DNA of 64,000 bases from CAVSWT01 sp963731745 (GCA_963731745.1 CAVSWT010000007.1:1-64000); one strand, 5' to 3'. Shown: positions 54,510 to 63,782, counted from the stretch's first letter. Numbers and translations: made by a program. The notes: generated by a model from the letters alone, not told the origin.

Positions 54510-56393
54510 ATGTTTGTAAGGGAAAATCAAAATATACAAAATTCAAATTACAAAATAGATCCACTTGAAACGGAGTTAACTAACTTCTTTAAATTTTCCT
54601 CAGATTTTCTAATTATTTGCAATTTTCAAGGAATTGTTCAAAATGCAAGCCCCTCGCTTTTAAAAATCACCGGGATTAACACATCTTCATTATTCTCTAT
54701 CGCATTTTCGAACTTATTTCACATAGATGATCAAAACTCAGCTTGGATGAATATTCTAAGCTTGCGAAATGGAAATACTGTAAAAACTTATGAAGGAAGA
54801 TTAAATTGTAATGATGGAAATTATTTGTGGACAGAATGGAATATTTCTCCATCACCTGAATTCTTACAATTTTATGCTACAGGAAGGGATATTTCCGAAA
54901 GAAAAAAAAATGAAGAAGTATTAAAATATTCTGAGGAAAAACACAGAACGTTATTTGAAACCATGACGCAAGGAGTAATTTATGAAGATGTCGATAAAGG
55001 AATATTATCGGCAAATCCAGCAGCACAGAAAATATTAGGTTTAACATTGGAACAAATGCAAGGCAAATTTTCTTTAGGCTCAGGCTATAAATCAATACTT
55101 GAAGATGGTACTGAAGTTATTGATGATACACATCCGGCAATGGTAGCATTAAATATGGGGAAAGAAGTTCAAAATTTTGTCATGGGAATTTTAACTCCTT
55201 ATGATGAAGATTATAGATGGATTAATGTAAACGCAATTCCTTTATTTAAAAATGGTGAAGATAAACCTTATCAAGTTTATACTACGTTTGATGATATAAC
55301 AGAACGAAAACTTGCAGATGAGAAAATTAAAGAAAGTGAAGAAAGATATAGGCAGCTTGTTGAACTTTCTCCAAATACAGTTGGAATAATAAAGGAAGAA
55401 AAAATTGTATTTATAAATGCAGCCGGCGCAGAATTATTCGGTGCTGAAAATCAAAACCAGATAGTAGGGAAGTATCTTTATGATTTTATCTATCCAGAAA
55501 ATTATAAAATAATTTCCGATGGTATAAAAAATCTGGCACCCAATGAAAAAACTCCAATAATGGAATTGAAGGCAAAAAAAATAGATGGAACTTTAATATA
55601 CATTGAAGCCGCGGCAATGCCCTTTAATTATAAAGGAGAAAATGTAGTTCAACTTATTTGCAGTAATATCACTGAAAGAAAAAGGGTAGAAGAAGAACGG
55701 GAAAGATTGTTTACTAAAATAACAATCGCACAAGATAGATTAAAAATATTGTCGCGAAAATTAATTGAAGCTCAAGAGAGTGAAAGACGATTAATCGCTC
55801 GCGAACTTCACGACGAAATTGGACAAACTTTAACAGCAATAAAAATTAACCTTCAATCAGTAAATAAAATTACCAGGTCTGTTAAACTTAAATCTCATTT
55901 AGTTGATAGTGTTGAATTAGTTGAGCATTCATTACAGCTGGTTAGAAACCTATCGCTTGATTTAAGGCCATCTATGCTTGATGATTTGGGATTATTGCCA
56001 ACATTGGGCTGGTATTTAAATAAGCAGTCACAACGTTCCGGAATAGATATTAAAATGAAATCAATCAGTTTGGACAATATGCTTTCTCCCGAAGTTGAGG
56101 TTACATGTTACCGAGTTGTACAGGAAGCAATTAATAATGTCATTCGTCATTCAGACGCAAAAAAAGTTAAAGTTGATTTAAAAATAATCGATCATCAACT
56201 AAAGCTGCAAATACACGATGATGGTAAAGGGTTTGATGTTATGGAAGTTAGAAAAAGAGCATTAAACGGAAATAGTATAGGTGTACTAGGAATGCAAGAA
56301 CGTGTTGAACTGGCAAGAGGTGAGCTTTCTATTTATTCTTCACCTGAAAACGGTACTAATGTTATTGCCTGTTTTCCAATAAACGAAAAATAA
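54510..56393 (+). CDS. PAS-domain histidine kinase of the NarL/DesK type (HisKA_3)
   Basis: The cytoplasmic kinase has 627 residues with three PAS domains. They end in PAC-like ATGRDISERKKNEEV, TTFDDITERKLADEKI and CSNITERKRVEEER. The HisKA_3 dimerisation domain follows with phospho-acceptor His434 in LIARELHDEIGQTLTAIKIN, then a HATPase domain (EAINNVIRHSDAKKVKVDLK, DDGKGFDVMEV, IGVLGMQERVELARGELSI). It has no membrane segment, so it senses an internal signal. ATG 54510 (MFVRENQN) is preferred to the upstream TTG at 54414. The adjacent LuxR-type regulator 15 bases downstream is its evident partner. Confidence 0.9.
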   Translation: MFVRENQNIQNSNYKIDPLETELTNFFKFSSDFLIICNFQGIVQNASPSLLKITGINTSSLFSIAFSNLFHIDDQNSAWMNILSLRNGNTVKTYEGRLNCNDGNYLWTEWNISPSPEFLQFYATGRDISERKKNEEVLKYSEEKHRTLFETMTQGVIYEDVDKGILSANPAAQKILGLTLEQMQGKFSLGSGYKSILEDGTEVIDDTHPAMVALNMGKEVQNFVMGILTPYDEDYRWINVNAIPLFKNGEDKPYQVYTTFDDITERKLADEKIKESEERYRQLVELSPNTVGIIKEEKIVFINAAGAELFGAENQNQIVGKYLYDFIYPENYKIISDGIKNLAPNEKTPIMELKAKKIDGTLIYIEAAAMPFNYKGENVVQLICSNITERKRVEEERERLFTKITIAQDRLKILSRKLIEAQESERRLIARELHDEIGQTLTAIKINLQSVNKITRSVKLKSHLVDSVELVEHSLQLVRNLSLDLRPSMLDDLGLLPTLGWYLNKQSQRSGIDIKMKSISLDNMLSPEVEVTCYRVVQEAINNVIRHSDAKKVKVDLKIIDHQLKLQIHDDGKGFDVMEVRKRALNGNSIGVLGMQERVELARGELSIYSSPENGTNVIACFPINEK

Positions 56394-56408
56394 ATAAAAG
56401 GTAGAAAA

Positions 56409-57083
56409 ATGAAACCAATAAAAATAGTGTTAGCCGATGATCATACATTAGTCAGAGCTGGAATAAAAAATCTACTTCAGAATCTCAATAATGTTGAAGT
56501 AATTGCTGAAGCTGATAACGGAAGAGAAACCTTACAAATAGTTAATGAAAAAAAGCCGGATATGGTTCTACTTGATATTGCTATGCCTGAATTGAACGGT
56601 TTGGAAGTTGCAGCAAGACTTTCAAAAGAACAGCCTGATGTTGATGTTATGATTTTATCCATGCATGCGAACGAAGAATATGTGGTTCAGGCTTTAAAGG
56701 CAGGTGCTTCTGGTTATCTTTTAAAAGATTCTGCTCCAAATGAATTGGATATTGCAGTGCATGCAGTTGCCCGAGGGGAAACTTATTTAAGCCCGGCAAT
56801 TTCAAAACATGTAGTTCATGACTATTTAAGAAGAGTTAATAATTTGGATATTGAATCAGAAGAAGAACCAAATATGTACACTCAGTTAACTCCTCGACAA
56901 AGAGAAATACTTCAATTAATAGCCGAAGGAAATTCAACTAAAGAGATAGCTGGAAAATTGAATGTTAGTGTTAAAACTGTGGAAACACACAGAATACAAT
57001 TAATGAATCGAGTAGCAATTCATGACGTTGCCGGATTGGTAAGATATGCAATACGAATGGGAATGGTTTCTTCAGAGCGATAA
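56409..57083 (+). CDS. NarL/FixJ-family response regulator
   Basis: The 224-residue regulator has a receiver domain with the acidic pair in VLADDHTLVRAG, phospho-acceptor Asp56 in MVLLDIAMPELNG, and Lys in YLLKDSAPNE. A LuxR-type helix-turn-helix follows at about residues 160-205 (LTPRQREILQLIAEGNSTKE, then IAGKLNVSVKTVETHRIQLM). It is transcribed with the HisKA_3 kinase directly upstream and is almost certainly phosphorylated by it. Target genes are unknown. Confidence 0.94.
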   Translation: MKPIKIVLADDHTLVRAGIKNLLQNLNNVEVIAEADNGRETLQIVNEKKPDMVLLDIAMPELNGLEVAARLSKEQPDVDVMILSMHANEEYVVQALKAGASGYLLKDSAPNELDIAVHAVARGETYLSPAISKHVVHDYLRRVNNLDIESEEEPNMYTQLTPRQREILQLIAEGNSTKEIAGKLNVSVKTVETHRIQLMNRVAIHDVAGLVRYAIRMGMVSSER

Positions 57084-57236
57084 AATGTAATATGATTTAT
57101 CAGTAAGGGTAAATCTAATTTTAAAATTGTTAAATACATTTATAACCTATATAATATTTATTCAGGAAATCCCCGATTGCGATTATTTGATTGTTCTTTT
57201 AGTTTCAAAATAATAAATCATGAAAATATTGATATT

Positions 57237-57644
57237 ATGAATGAAACTGAGAGGTATAAAATTAAACCAACAATTCTTTTAGTAGATGATAACAAAGCAT
57301 TTTTACAATCTGCTGTAAATTATTTCAACTCTCAATCGCAGTTTAAAATAGTTGGGCAAGCATTATCTGGTGAAGAGGGGTTAGAAAAATATTATGAATT
57401 GGAACCAGATATTTTATTGGTCGATTTATCAATGCCCGGTATTGGCGGACTTCAAGTAACGAGAATGTTAAAATCTCAAAACGTTGCATCAAAAATTGTA
57501 ATCGTAACATTATATGACACACCTGAATATTCTAATCTTGCTAAATCTGCAGGTGCAGATGGATTTTTGCCAAAATCTGAATTTGGTACAAAAATAGTCC
57601 CTCTGATAAATAATCTTTATAATAACCAGCTCGTTAGGAGTTAA
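57237..57644 (+). CDS. Single-domain response regulator (receiver only)
   Basis: The 135-residue protein is a stand-alone receiver: ILLVDDNKAFLQSAVNYF, phospho-acceptor Asp63 in LLVDLSMPGIGGLQV, and Lys in GFLPKSEFG. It has no output domain, so it works as a phosphate shuttle or by binding partners. ATG 57237 is preferred; a TTG at 57177 would add a poorly conserved leader of 20 residues. It is followed six bases later by a PAS protein gene, and both lie between two kinase/regulator pairs, suggesting a phosphorelay role. Confidence 0.87.
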   Translation: MNETERYKIKPTILLVDDNKAFLQSAVNYFNSQSQFKIVGQALSGEEGLEKYYELEPDILLVDLSMPGIGGLQVTRMLKSQNVASKIVIVTLYDTPEYSNLAKSAGADGFLPKSEFGTKIVPLINNLYNNQLVRS

Positions 57645-57650
57645 ACCAAA

Positions 57651-58088
57651 ATGAATAATCAAAGGCTGAATAACAAAAACAAATTTGAAACATATTTAGC
57701 CAAGGATTTAATTCGCAAATTTAATATTGTTTACGGCAGTATTAATACTCCAACTATTATATATGACGAGGAAAGCTTAGAAATATTAGGTGCAAATAAT
57801 TCCGCATTAAGATTTTATGGTCTTTCCAAAAATGATTTATTAATTGAACTTAATAACGAAAAATCATCTGGACAAAAAAACAGAATGATTAAAATACTTC
57901 CTAAATTAACACAATATGTTGATCATATAAATTCATGGAAGCACTATGATTCTAACGGAAATTTATCTGAGATGCAGATTACTTCATACTCTTTAACCTT
58001 GGCTGAAAGAAACGTTAGAGTTGTACTAATAAAAGATGTAACAATCCAAAAACAGTGGCAGCAAAATCTAGAGAGCAGTGTTAATTAA
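57651..58088 (+). CDS. Stand-alone PAS-domain protein
   Basis: The 145-residue protein is a single PAS-like domain with a basic N-terminus. It shows INTPTIIYDEESLEILGANN, LRFYGLSKNDLLIELNNEK, and the PAC-like VVLIKDVTIQKQWQQNLESS. It has no kinase, HTH or enzyme domain. It follows the receiver gene by six bases, so the two form a small operon. It probably binds a ligand or another PAS protein such as one of the neighbouring kinases. The signal is unknown. Confidence 0.75.
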   Translation: MNNQRLNNKNKFETYLAKDLIRKFNIVYGSINTPTIIYDEESLEILGANNSALRFYGLSKNDLLIELNNEKSSGQKNRMIKILPKLTQYVDHINSWKHYDSNGNLSEMQITSYSLTLAERNVRVVLIKDVTIQKQWQQNLESSVN

Positions 58089-58577
58089 GTTCATTACAAT
58101 AATACTTCTAAATTAACCATGTAAATATTTTTATGCTTTATTTATTTAGAGCAATGTTTTATTTTAGTTAACAGTAAAATAAAAATTATTTATCTGATTT
58201 ATACTCTTCTGTGCATAATTACATTATTCAATTTATTTTCTCAAAAAAGATAAAAAAAACTTTTAAAAATTGTAAGCGTCACTTAGATTTCAATCCCCTC
58301 ATACCGCAAAGTTAACACTTGATAGCGCCCACTTGAAAGTGTGCTTGATGAAATCAAGTTTGACGCTTACTTTATTAATCCCAAATATATATTTCTCCCA
58401 TTCAATTGATTTAATATTCCAAATCTCTCATTAAAAAATTGTATGCAATCATTCCATTTTTTTTAGTAAATTATAATCAATTCGTAAAATAAGTTATTTG
58501 AATTGAACTTCGTTTTACGCGATTAAATTACCGGCAAACTAATTCAAATTTCATTTTTTTATTTCCTATTATATTTG
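58089..58577. other. Intergenic stretch containing an inverted-repeat element
   Basis: No gene is recognisable in this 489-bp gap. It contains the 99-bp element described separately at 58272-58370, flanked by very AT-rich DNA. The promoter of the large kinase gene should lie toward 58500-58575, with no clear boxes. Confidence 0.45.
58272..58370. repeat. 99-bp element with terminal inverted repeats
   Basis: GTAAGCGTCA (58272-58281) and TGACGCTTAC (58361-58370) are perfect inverted ends. The next bases also pair (TTAGATTTCA with TGAAATCAAG, imperfectly). In the centre CACTTGAAAGTG forms another palindrome. The element is clearly less AT-rich than its surroundings. It may be a small mobile repeat (MITE- or REP-like), an attC-like site or a structured RNA. 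Only one copy is in this window. Confidence 0.5.
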
Positions 58578-61256
58578 ATGAAAGAAGATAATATCACGAT
58601 TCAAAATATTTCAAAAAATGGCCAGACGAAAATTCAGAGGCCTTCAACATCATCAATTGAAGTAGAACTAAGTAAAACAAATGCAAAGCTTGAAGCCATA
58701 TTTAATGTGCTTCCTAATGTGCTAGTCATCTTGAATATTGATGGGTCTATAATCGATTTTAAATCTACTTCTCTTAACGACTTTCATTTTAATCAAAAAG
58801 AATTAATCGGAAAAAAGATTGAAGACATAATGCCTGCGGACATTAGCAAAAGATTTTATAAGGCAGTCTTTGAATCAGTAAAATTAAATAAAATATCGAT
58901 TATAGATTATACAATTAAAGTTAACGGAAAAACAAATTTTTATGAAGCTAGATTATTACCTTACACTGATGATAGAATTGTTACTGTAATTAGAAACATT
59001 ACAGAATTTCAAAAAGCACAAAATGAATTAAAAAAATCAGAGCGTAGATTTCGTTCGGTTTGGGAAAACTCATTAGAGGGAATGCGTTTAACTGATGAAA
59101 ATGGAATCATTATTTCAGTAAATAAAGCTTTTTGCAATCTTGTTGGCGAGGATGAGTCAAATCTAGTAGGCAAAACTTTTAACTACTTCTATGTTGAGAC
59201 CGATGGTATTAAACATGAATCTGGTATTCTATATTACAAAACTAGATTTAGTTCTCGAAAATTGAATCATGTCTTTGAGGCAGAGCTAAGACTAACGAAT
59301 GGTAAAAATGTATTTGTTGAGGTAATCAATAATTTTATAGATTCTTATAAAGATGAGAATGTTGATTTAACTGAAAGACCGTTGCTTCTTACAATATTCA
59401 GAGATATAACTAATCGAAAGAAAGCGGAAGAAGCACTTAAGAAAAGTGAAGAAAGATTCAGAACCTTAATTGAAAATATAAATGAAGTATTTCACATTGT
59501 AACTTTTGAAGGAGATAAGAAAAAACAAGTGTATGTAAGTCATACATATGAAGAGATATGGGGGAGAACCTGCTTAAGCTTATATACACGTCCTAATTCG
59601 TGGATGGATTTAATTCATCCTGACGATAAAGAAAAAGTGAATGACGCATTAAAGAATCAGCAAAAGTCCGGTTATTTTGTTGAATACAGAATAATTCGAG
59701 ATGATAAACAATTAAGATGGATAAGAGATAGAGGATATCCGGTAAAAGATGGAAATGATAATGCAACTCAAATAGTTGGTTTTGCCGAAGATATCACAGA
59801 AAAGAAGATCGCTGAGGAAGAAAAAAGACAGAGTATTGAATTGAATAGAAGTTTGGTTGAAACTTCTCCGGATGCAATTGTTTTAATGGATCTTGAAGGT
59901 AATATTTTAATGAGCAATAATCATGTCGCATCTCTATTTGGGTTTACTAACCCTTCCGAAACAATTGGATTAAATGCAATCAATTTTGTTTCTAAAGATT
60001 TTCGAAAAAAATTCAAACGGGATGCAATGGTATTATTTCGAAAACATAATATTAGAAATAGAGAATATGTTCTAATTAATAAAAGTGGAGAAACTTTTCC
60101 TGCTGAATTAAGTGCGTCGATTATTTTTGATGAAAATAAAAAACCAAAAACTTATGTTGGAGTGATCAGAGATATTTCACAACGAAAAATTTCCGAAGAA
60201 GCATTAAAGTATTCAGAAATGCAATTTCGATCCATCTGGGAAAATTCAAACGATGGGATGAGATTGACCGATTCAAAGGGAATTATTGTTACAGTTAATA
60301 CAGCTTTTTGCAAAATATTTGAAACAAATAAAGAGGATTTAATCGGCAAACCATATTTTGATGTTTACTCTGAAAAGACGAATAAAGAATCAGCTCAAAT
60401 GCTTTTAGAATATCAGAAAAATTTTTTCAATAATAAATTTGTAACGAATAAGAGATCAAATCGGATTTTACGTTCTGGTAAAGCGGTTGCGTTAGATATA
60501 TCTTACTCAATAATTCAATTTGAAAATGGTAAATCACTGCTGCTTGGAATATTTAGGGATATATCTGTTCAAATTAAAGCCGAAGAAGATTTAAGAAAAT
60601 CTGAAAAATTAGCAGCTATTGGTAAGATGACTGCATTCTTATCTCATGAAATAAAAACGCCCTTAGTTTCAATAAATATGAATATTGATATGTTATCTAA
60701 AAGTCTTGATTTGCCTGAATCAAAAAAGAAATCATTTTCAATAATTCAGAAAGAAGTCAAACGATTAGATAAACTTTTGAGGAATGTTTTACAATATTCT
60801 AGACAAGTTGAATTAATTAATTCGAATGTTAACCTTGCAAATTTAATTCAGAACATTAAGGATTTCTTAGAACCAATTTTGATGGAAAGAAAGATTAGTT
60901 TTAATACTCATCTTACCGACTGTATAATAATGGGGGATTACCAAAAATTACAATCTGCGTTTTTGCATTTAATTGAGAATGCGATTGAAGCAATTAATGA
61001 AGATGGAAATATTATTATCTCCATTGATTTGAACGAACAAAGTGAAACAGCTTCAATTACAATAGCCGATGACGGTCCTGGTTTTGACGAAGGCATAAAT
61101 ATTTTCGAACCATTTTTTACAACAAAATCTTCCGGTACCGGTTTAGGTTTACCCATCGCTCAAAAAATTATTGAACAACATAGTGGTAAACTTAAACTTC
61201 TATCCTCTAATCCAGGTTCTACAATTTTTGAAATTTCATTTAATTTATATAATTGA
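58578..61256 (+). CDS. Multi-PAS histidine kinase of the NtrB type
   Basis: The 892-residue kinase contains five PAS domains; PAC-like ends include TVIRNITEFQKAQNELKKSE, FAEDITEKKIAEEEKRQS and GVIRDISQRKISEEALKYSE. A HisKA domain follows with His690 in MTAFLSHEIKTPLVSINMNI, then a HATPase domain (LIENAIEAINEDGNIIISI, DDGPGFDEG, FTTKSSGTGLGLPIAQKIIE). Two PAS copies are nearly duplicated (SVWENSLEGMRLTDENGIII and SIWENSNDGMRLTDSKGIIV). It has no membrane segment. It overlaps a TTG upstream of the NtrC-type gene, and the two form a kinase/activator pair. ATG 58578 is chosen over TTG 58575. Confidence 0.92.
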   Translation: MKEDNITIQNISKNGQTKIQRPSTSSIEVELSKTNAKLEAIFNVLPNVLVILNIDGSIIDFKSTSLNDFHFNQKELIGKKIEDIMPADISKRFYKAVFESVKLNKISIIDYTIKVNGKTNFYEARLLPYTDDRIVTVIRNITEFQKAQNELKKSERRFRSVWENSLEGMRLTDENGIIISVNKAFCNLVGEDESNLVGKTFNYFYVETDGIKHESGILYYKTRFSSRKLNHVFEAELRLTNGKNVFVEVINNFIDSYKDENVDLTERPLLLTIFRDITNRKKAEEALKKSEERFRTLIENINEVFHIVTFEGDKKKQVYVSHTYEEIWGRTCLSLYTRPNSWMDLIHPDDKEKVNDALKNQQKSGYFVEYRIIRDDKQLRWIRDRGYPVKDGNDNATQIVGFAEDITEKKIAEEEKRQSIELNRSLVETSPDAIVLMDLEGNILMSNNHVASLFGFTNPSETIGLNAINFVSKDFRKKFKRDAMVLFRKHNIRNREYVLINKSGETFPAELSASIIFDENKKPKTYVGVIRDISQRKISEEALKYSEMQFRSIWENSNDGMRLTDSKGIIVTVNTAFCKIFETNKEDLIGKPYFDVYSEKTNKESAQMLLEYQKNFFNNKFVTNKRSNRILRSGKAVALDISYSIIQFENGKSLLLGIFRDISVQIKAEEDLRKSEKLAAIGKMTAFLSHEIKTPLVSINMNIDMLSKSLDLPESKKKSFSIIQKEVKRLDKLLRNVLQYSRQVELINSNVNLANLIQNIKDFLEPILMERKISFNTHLTDCIIMGDYQKLQSAFLHLIENAIEAINEDGNIIISIDLNEQSETASITIADDGPGFDEGINIFEPFFTTKSSGTGLGLPIAQKIIEQHSGKLKLLSSNPGSTIFEISFNLYN

Positions 61257-61258
61257 AT

Positions 61259-62620
61259 ATGGAAAAAATATTAGTAATAGATGATGATGATTCAATTCGC
61301 GAAACTTTGCAATTATATTTAACTGAAATTGGTTACGAAGTTATTGTAGCAAACAATGGGGAAGCAGGTATACAGATGTTAGGAAAACATAAACCTGATT
61401 TAATCCTTTCGGATTTAAAAATGGCAGGTTTAACCGGGATAGATGTATTAAAAAAAGCAAAAGAGCTTGACGTAAAAAATCAAGTTGTTTTAATGACTGC
61501 TTTTGAGGACATGCAGTCTACAATTACCGCAATGCAATTAGGCGCTTATGATTATATAGAAAAACCACTCGAACTTTCTCGATTTAATTCTGTAGTTAAA
61601 AGAGCTTTAGAAAGTCGAAGATTAAGCGATAGGCTTGTTACTGCACTTTCTGAAGATGATTCAGAAATAAATTATGAAAATAGTCTGATTGGAAAAACCC
61701 AATCCATGAGGGAAATATTTAAAAAGATTGGAAAAATATCTTCTACTCGAGTAAATGTATTAATCGAAGGTGAAAGTGGTACTGGAAAAGAACTAATTAC
61801 AAAAGTAATACATTATACAGGTGTAACTAAAGTACAACCATTTATCGCAGTCAATTGTACCGCGCTTTCTGAATCCTTGCTTGAGAGTGAATTATTCGGT
61901 CACGTTAAAGGATCATTTACGGGAGCGGTGCGCGATAAGAAAGGGAAATTTGAATTAGCTGGTGAAGGGACAATTTTTCTAGATGAAATTTCAGAAATCT
62001 CTCCGAATCTTCAAGTTAAACTTTTAAGAGTTTTACAAGAAAGAGAATTTGAAAAAGTTGGCGGGGAGACAACTATTCCCATGAATGCTAGAGTAGTTGC
62101 CGCTACAAATAGAAATTTAAATGAAATGGTAAAGGAAGGTAAGTTTAGAGAAGATCTATTTTATAGACTTAAAGTATTCACAATTGATGTACCGCCTTTA
62201 AGAGATAGAAAGGATGATATTCCAAGTTTAGTAATTTATTTTCTCAAAAAGATTAATAAGGATTTGCACAAAAATGTTAAAAAAATTCCTTACGAGGTAA
62301 TGGAAATGCTTCAGAATAATGAATGGGTGGGAAATGTACGGGAATTAGAAAATATTTTATTACAAGCAGTTGTTCTTTCTAAAGGTGATGTGTTGGAAAA
62401 AGAAAATATTCTGTTAAGAAATAAATCGGATGCTAAAATTGAAGAAGAAGATGAAGATATTTTTAATTTGACGTTAGCTGATGTTGAAAAAAATCATATC
62501 CAAAAAGTTCTTGATCATTTGAAATGGGATAAGCAAACTGCTTGCAAAGTATTGGGAATCTCAAAACCTACCTTATACAATAAAATACATACTTATGGCC
62601 TGACGGAAAAACACGAATAA
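61259..62620 (+). CDS. NtrC-family sigma-54-dependent response regulator
   Basis: The 453-residue protein has a receiver domain (VIDDDDSIRETLQLY, phospho-acceptor Asp52 in LILSDLKMAGLTG), an AAA+ activator domain with Walker A GESGTGKE, the loop GSFTGA and FLDEISEISPNLQVKLLRVL, and a Fis-type helix-turn-helix at the end (DKQTACKVLGISKPTLYNKI). The loop is GSFTGA rather than the usual GAFTGA. It works with sigma-54 RNA polymerase and is phosphorylated by the kinase just upstream. Downstream genes carry sigma-54-like promoters and may be its targets. ATG 61259 is preferred to TTG 61253. Confidence 0.94.
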   Translation: MEKILVIDDDDSIRETLQLYLTEIGYEVIVANNGEAGIQMLGKHKPDLILSDLKMAGLTGIDVLKKAKELDVKNQVVLMTAFEDMQSTITAMQLGAYDYIEKPLELSRFNSVVKRALESRRLSDRLVTALSEDDSEINYENSLIGKTQSMREIFKKIGKISSTRVNVLIEGESGTGKELITKVIHYTGVTKVQPFIAVNCTALSESLLESELFGHVKGSFTGAVRDKKGKFELAGEGTIFLDEISEISPNLQVKLLRVLQEREFEKVGGETTIPMNARVVAATNRNLNEMVKEGKFREDLFYRLKVFTIDVPPLRDRKDDIPSLVIYFLKKINKDLHKNVKKIPYEVMEMLQNNEWVGNVRELENILLQAVVLSKGDVLEKENILLRNKSDAKIEEEDEDIFNLTLADVEKNHIQKVLDHLKWDKQTACKVLGISKPTLYNKIHTYGLTEKHE

Positions 62621-62784
62621 TTCCCACCAAATTAAATGATTTGTTAAACAGCAAATCACAAATAATAATTAATTATAGGTTATTTCTGGTTATCATTATT
62701 TTTTCAATGGTTAAGAAATTTAACCCTCGTTAAAATTATAAATACTAATTCCTTAATATTTAGTTGATTTTAATAATAAACGTA

Positions 62785-62801
62785 TTGGCACCTTAATTGT
62801 C
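62785..62801 (+). promoter_or_regulatory. Sigma-54-like promoter upstream of the CheW-like gene
   Basis: TTGGCACCTTAATTGTC matches the -24 element TTGGCAC perfectly and the -12 element TTGC partly (TTGT), with correct spacing. It lies about 65 bases upstream of the ATG at 62865. The same core appears upstream of the STAS gene, and an NtrC-type activator is encoded immediately upstream. Confidence 0.6.
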
Positions 62802-62864
62802 GATATCTATAAAAAAAAGCATTTCAAGCTTAAAACTATAAATAAACTAGATTAAGGACTGAAC

Positions 62865-63326
62865 ATGATGAACCATGCCGCAATTGTAGATAATTTAACT
62901 GGTTTGGTTATCTTTGAGATTAACAATTATGAATATTGCTTAGATATTAATGATGTTTCTGCTATCATCAATCCAAACGAGCTGGAAGAAAATATAATCT
63001 CAAATCCAATTGAAACAAAAAATATTAAAATAGACGAACTTTTAGTTCCTATCATAAATTTATACAAATTCGGTGAAATCGGTCAGGTCAGTTTGAATTT
63101 AAATAAAGATACGAGAATATTAATTATTGAGCTTTTAGATAAAAAAATTGGTTTTTTTGTAGATAAGATTAAAGAAATTATTACAATTGACGTTGAATTC
63201 AAAACAAACGCTTTAAGGTTTTCACCAGAAAAAGACAATTCTTACCTTATCGGAAAATTAAAATATGAGGGTAGGCAATTAAATTTCCCAGATTTAAACA
63301 GAATTGTAGCGGAATCTGTCAACTAA
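62865..63326 (+). CDS. CheW-like scaffold protein
   Basis: The 153-residue protein has a CheW-like double beta-barrel: LVIFEINNYEYCLDINDVSA, LLVPIINLYKFGE, RILIIELLDKKIGFFVDKIK and the closing LIGKLKYEGRQLNFPDLNRI. CheW links chemoreceptors to CheA kinases, and lone CheW-like proteins can also act in other signalling complexes. No CheA or receptor is seen nearby. A short histidine-kinase-like gene follows 12 bases later. It is preceded by a sigma-54-like promoter. The start is ATG 62865, or the next ATG three bases on. Confidence 0.8.
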   Translation: MMNHAAIVDNLTGLVIFEINNYEYCLDINDVSAIINPNELEENIISNPIETKNIKIDELLVPIINLYKFGEIGQVSLNLNKDTRILIIELLDKKIGFFVDKIKEIITIDVEFKTNALRFSPEKDNSYLIGKLKYEGRQLNFPDLNRIVAESVN

Positions 63327-63338
63327 TAAAGATAGATA

Positions 63339-63575
63339 ATGAATTCATCTGATGAGGATCTTTTAAAACTTATAAAAAACTTGAAGTTTGATGAGGCAAT
63401 TTCTCATAGCATTCATTCAAGGATTTTTGAAATATTGGGATATCTATCGCTTCTTCGTAAAGAAAAATTATCTGATGATTTGATGTCATACATTGACAGT
63501 ATTGAAAATTTGAATAAAAAGCTTATAAGTGAAGTTCACACAATTATAGATTTCTATAAAGACAGTGAAAAATAA
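63339..63575 (+). CDS. Small stand-alone histidine-kinase dimerisation-like protein (78 aa)
   Basis: The protein consists of two long helices. The first, SHSIHSRIFEILGYLSLLRK, looks like the HisKA helix around the phospho-acceptor histidine (H-E-I-R-N-P-L type), with His23 and His26. The second, MSYIDSIENLNKKLISEVHT, looks like the second DHp helix. There is no ATPase domain. It could be a phosphotransfer protein, a decoy or a dimerisation partner for the nearby kinases. It is 12 bases downstream of the CheW-like gene and co-transcribed. The assignment rests on pattern only. Confidence 0.55.
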   Translation: MNSSDEDLLKLIKNLKFDEAISHSIHSRIFEILGYLSLLRKEKLSDDLMSYIDSIENLNKKLISEVHTIIDFYKDSEK

Positions 63576-63694
63576 ATAGAATTTCAATTTATTTAAAAAA
63601 AAATTTTGTTCTATTTTGAAACAGTATGAACTACATAAGCAAAGAAAATTCTGAATAAAATTTTGTTTTCTTGCGGTTTTAAGACTTTTTAATA

Positions 63695-63712
63695 TTTGGC
63701 ACTTTAATTGGC
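63695..63712 (+). promoter_or_regulatory. Sigma-54-like promoter upstream of the STAS gene
   Basis: TTTGGCACTTTAATTGGC has a perfect -24 element (TTGGCAC), and the -12 element TTGG differs from TTGC in the last base. The core TTGGCAC-TTAATTG is shared, at identical spacing, with the promoter-like sequence at 62785. It lies about 70 bases before the ATG at 63783. Confidence 0.6.
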
Positions 63713-63782
63713 ATTAAACTTAGAAAATTAAGATTCTTGAAATCTTAGCAGCTTAAAACTTAATAATATTGTGGAGTTATAA

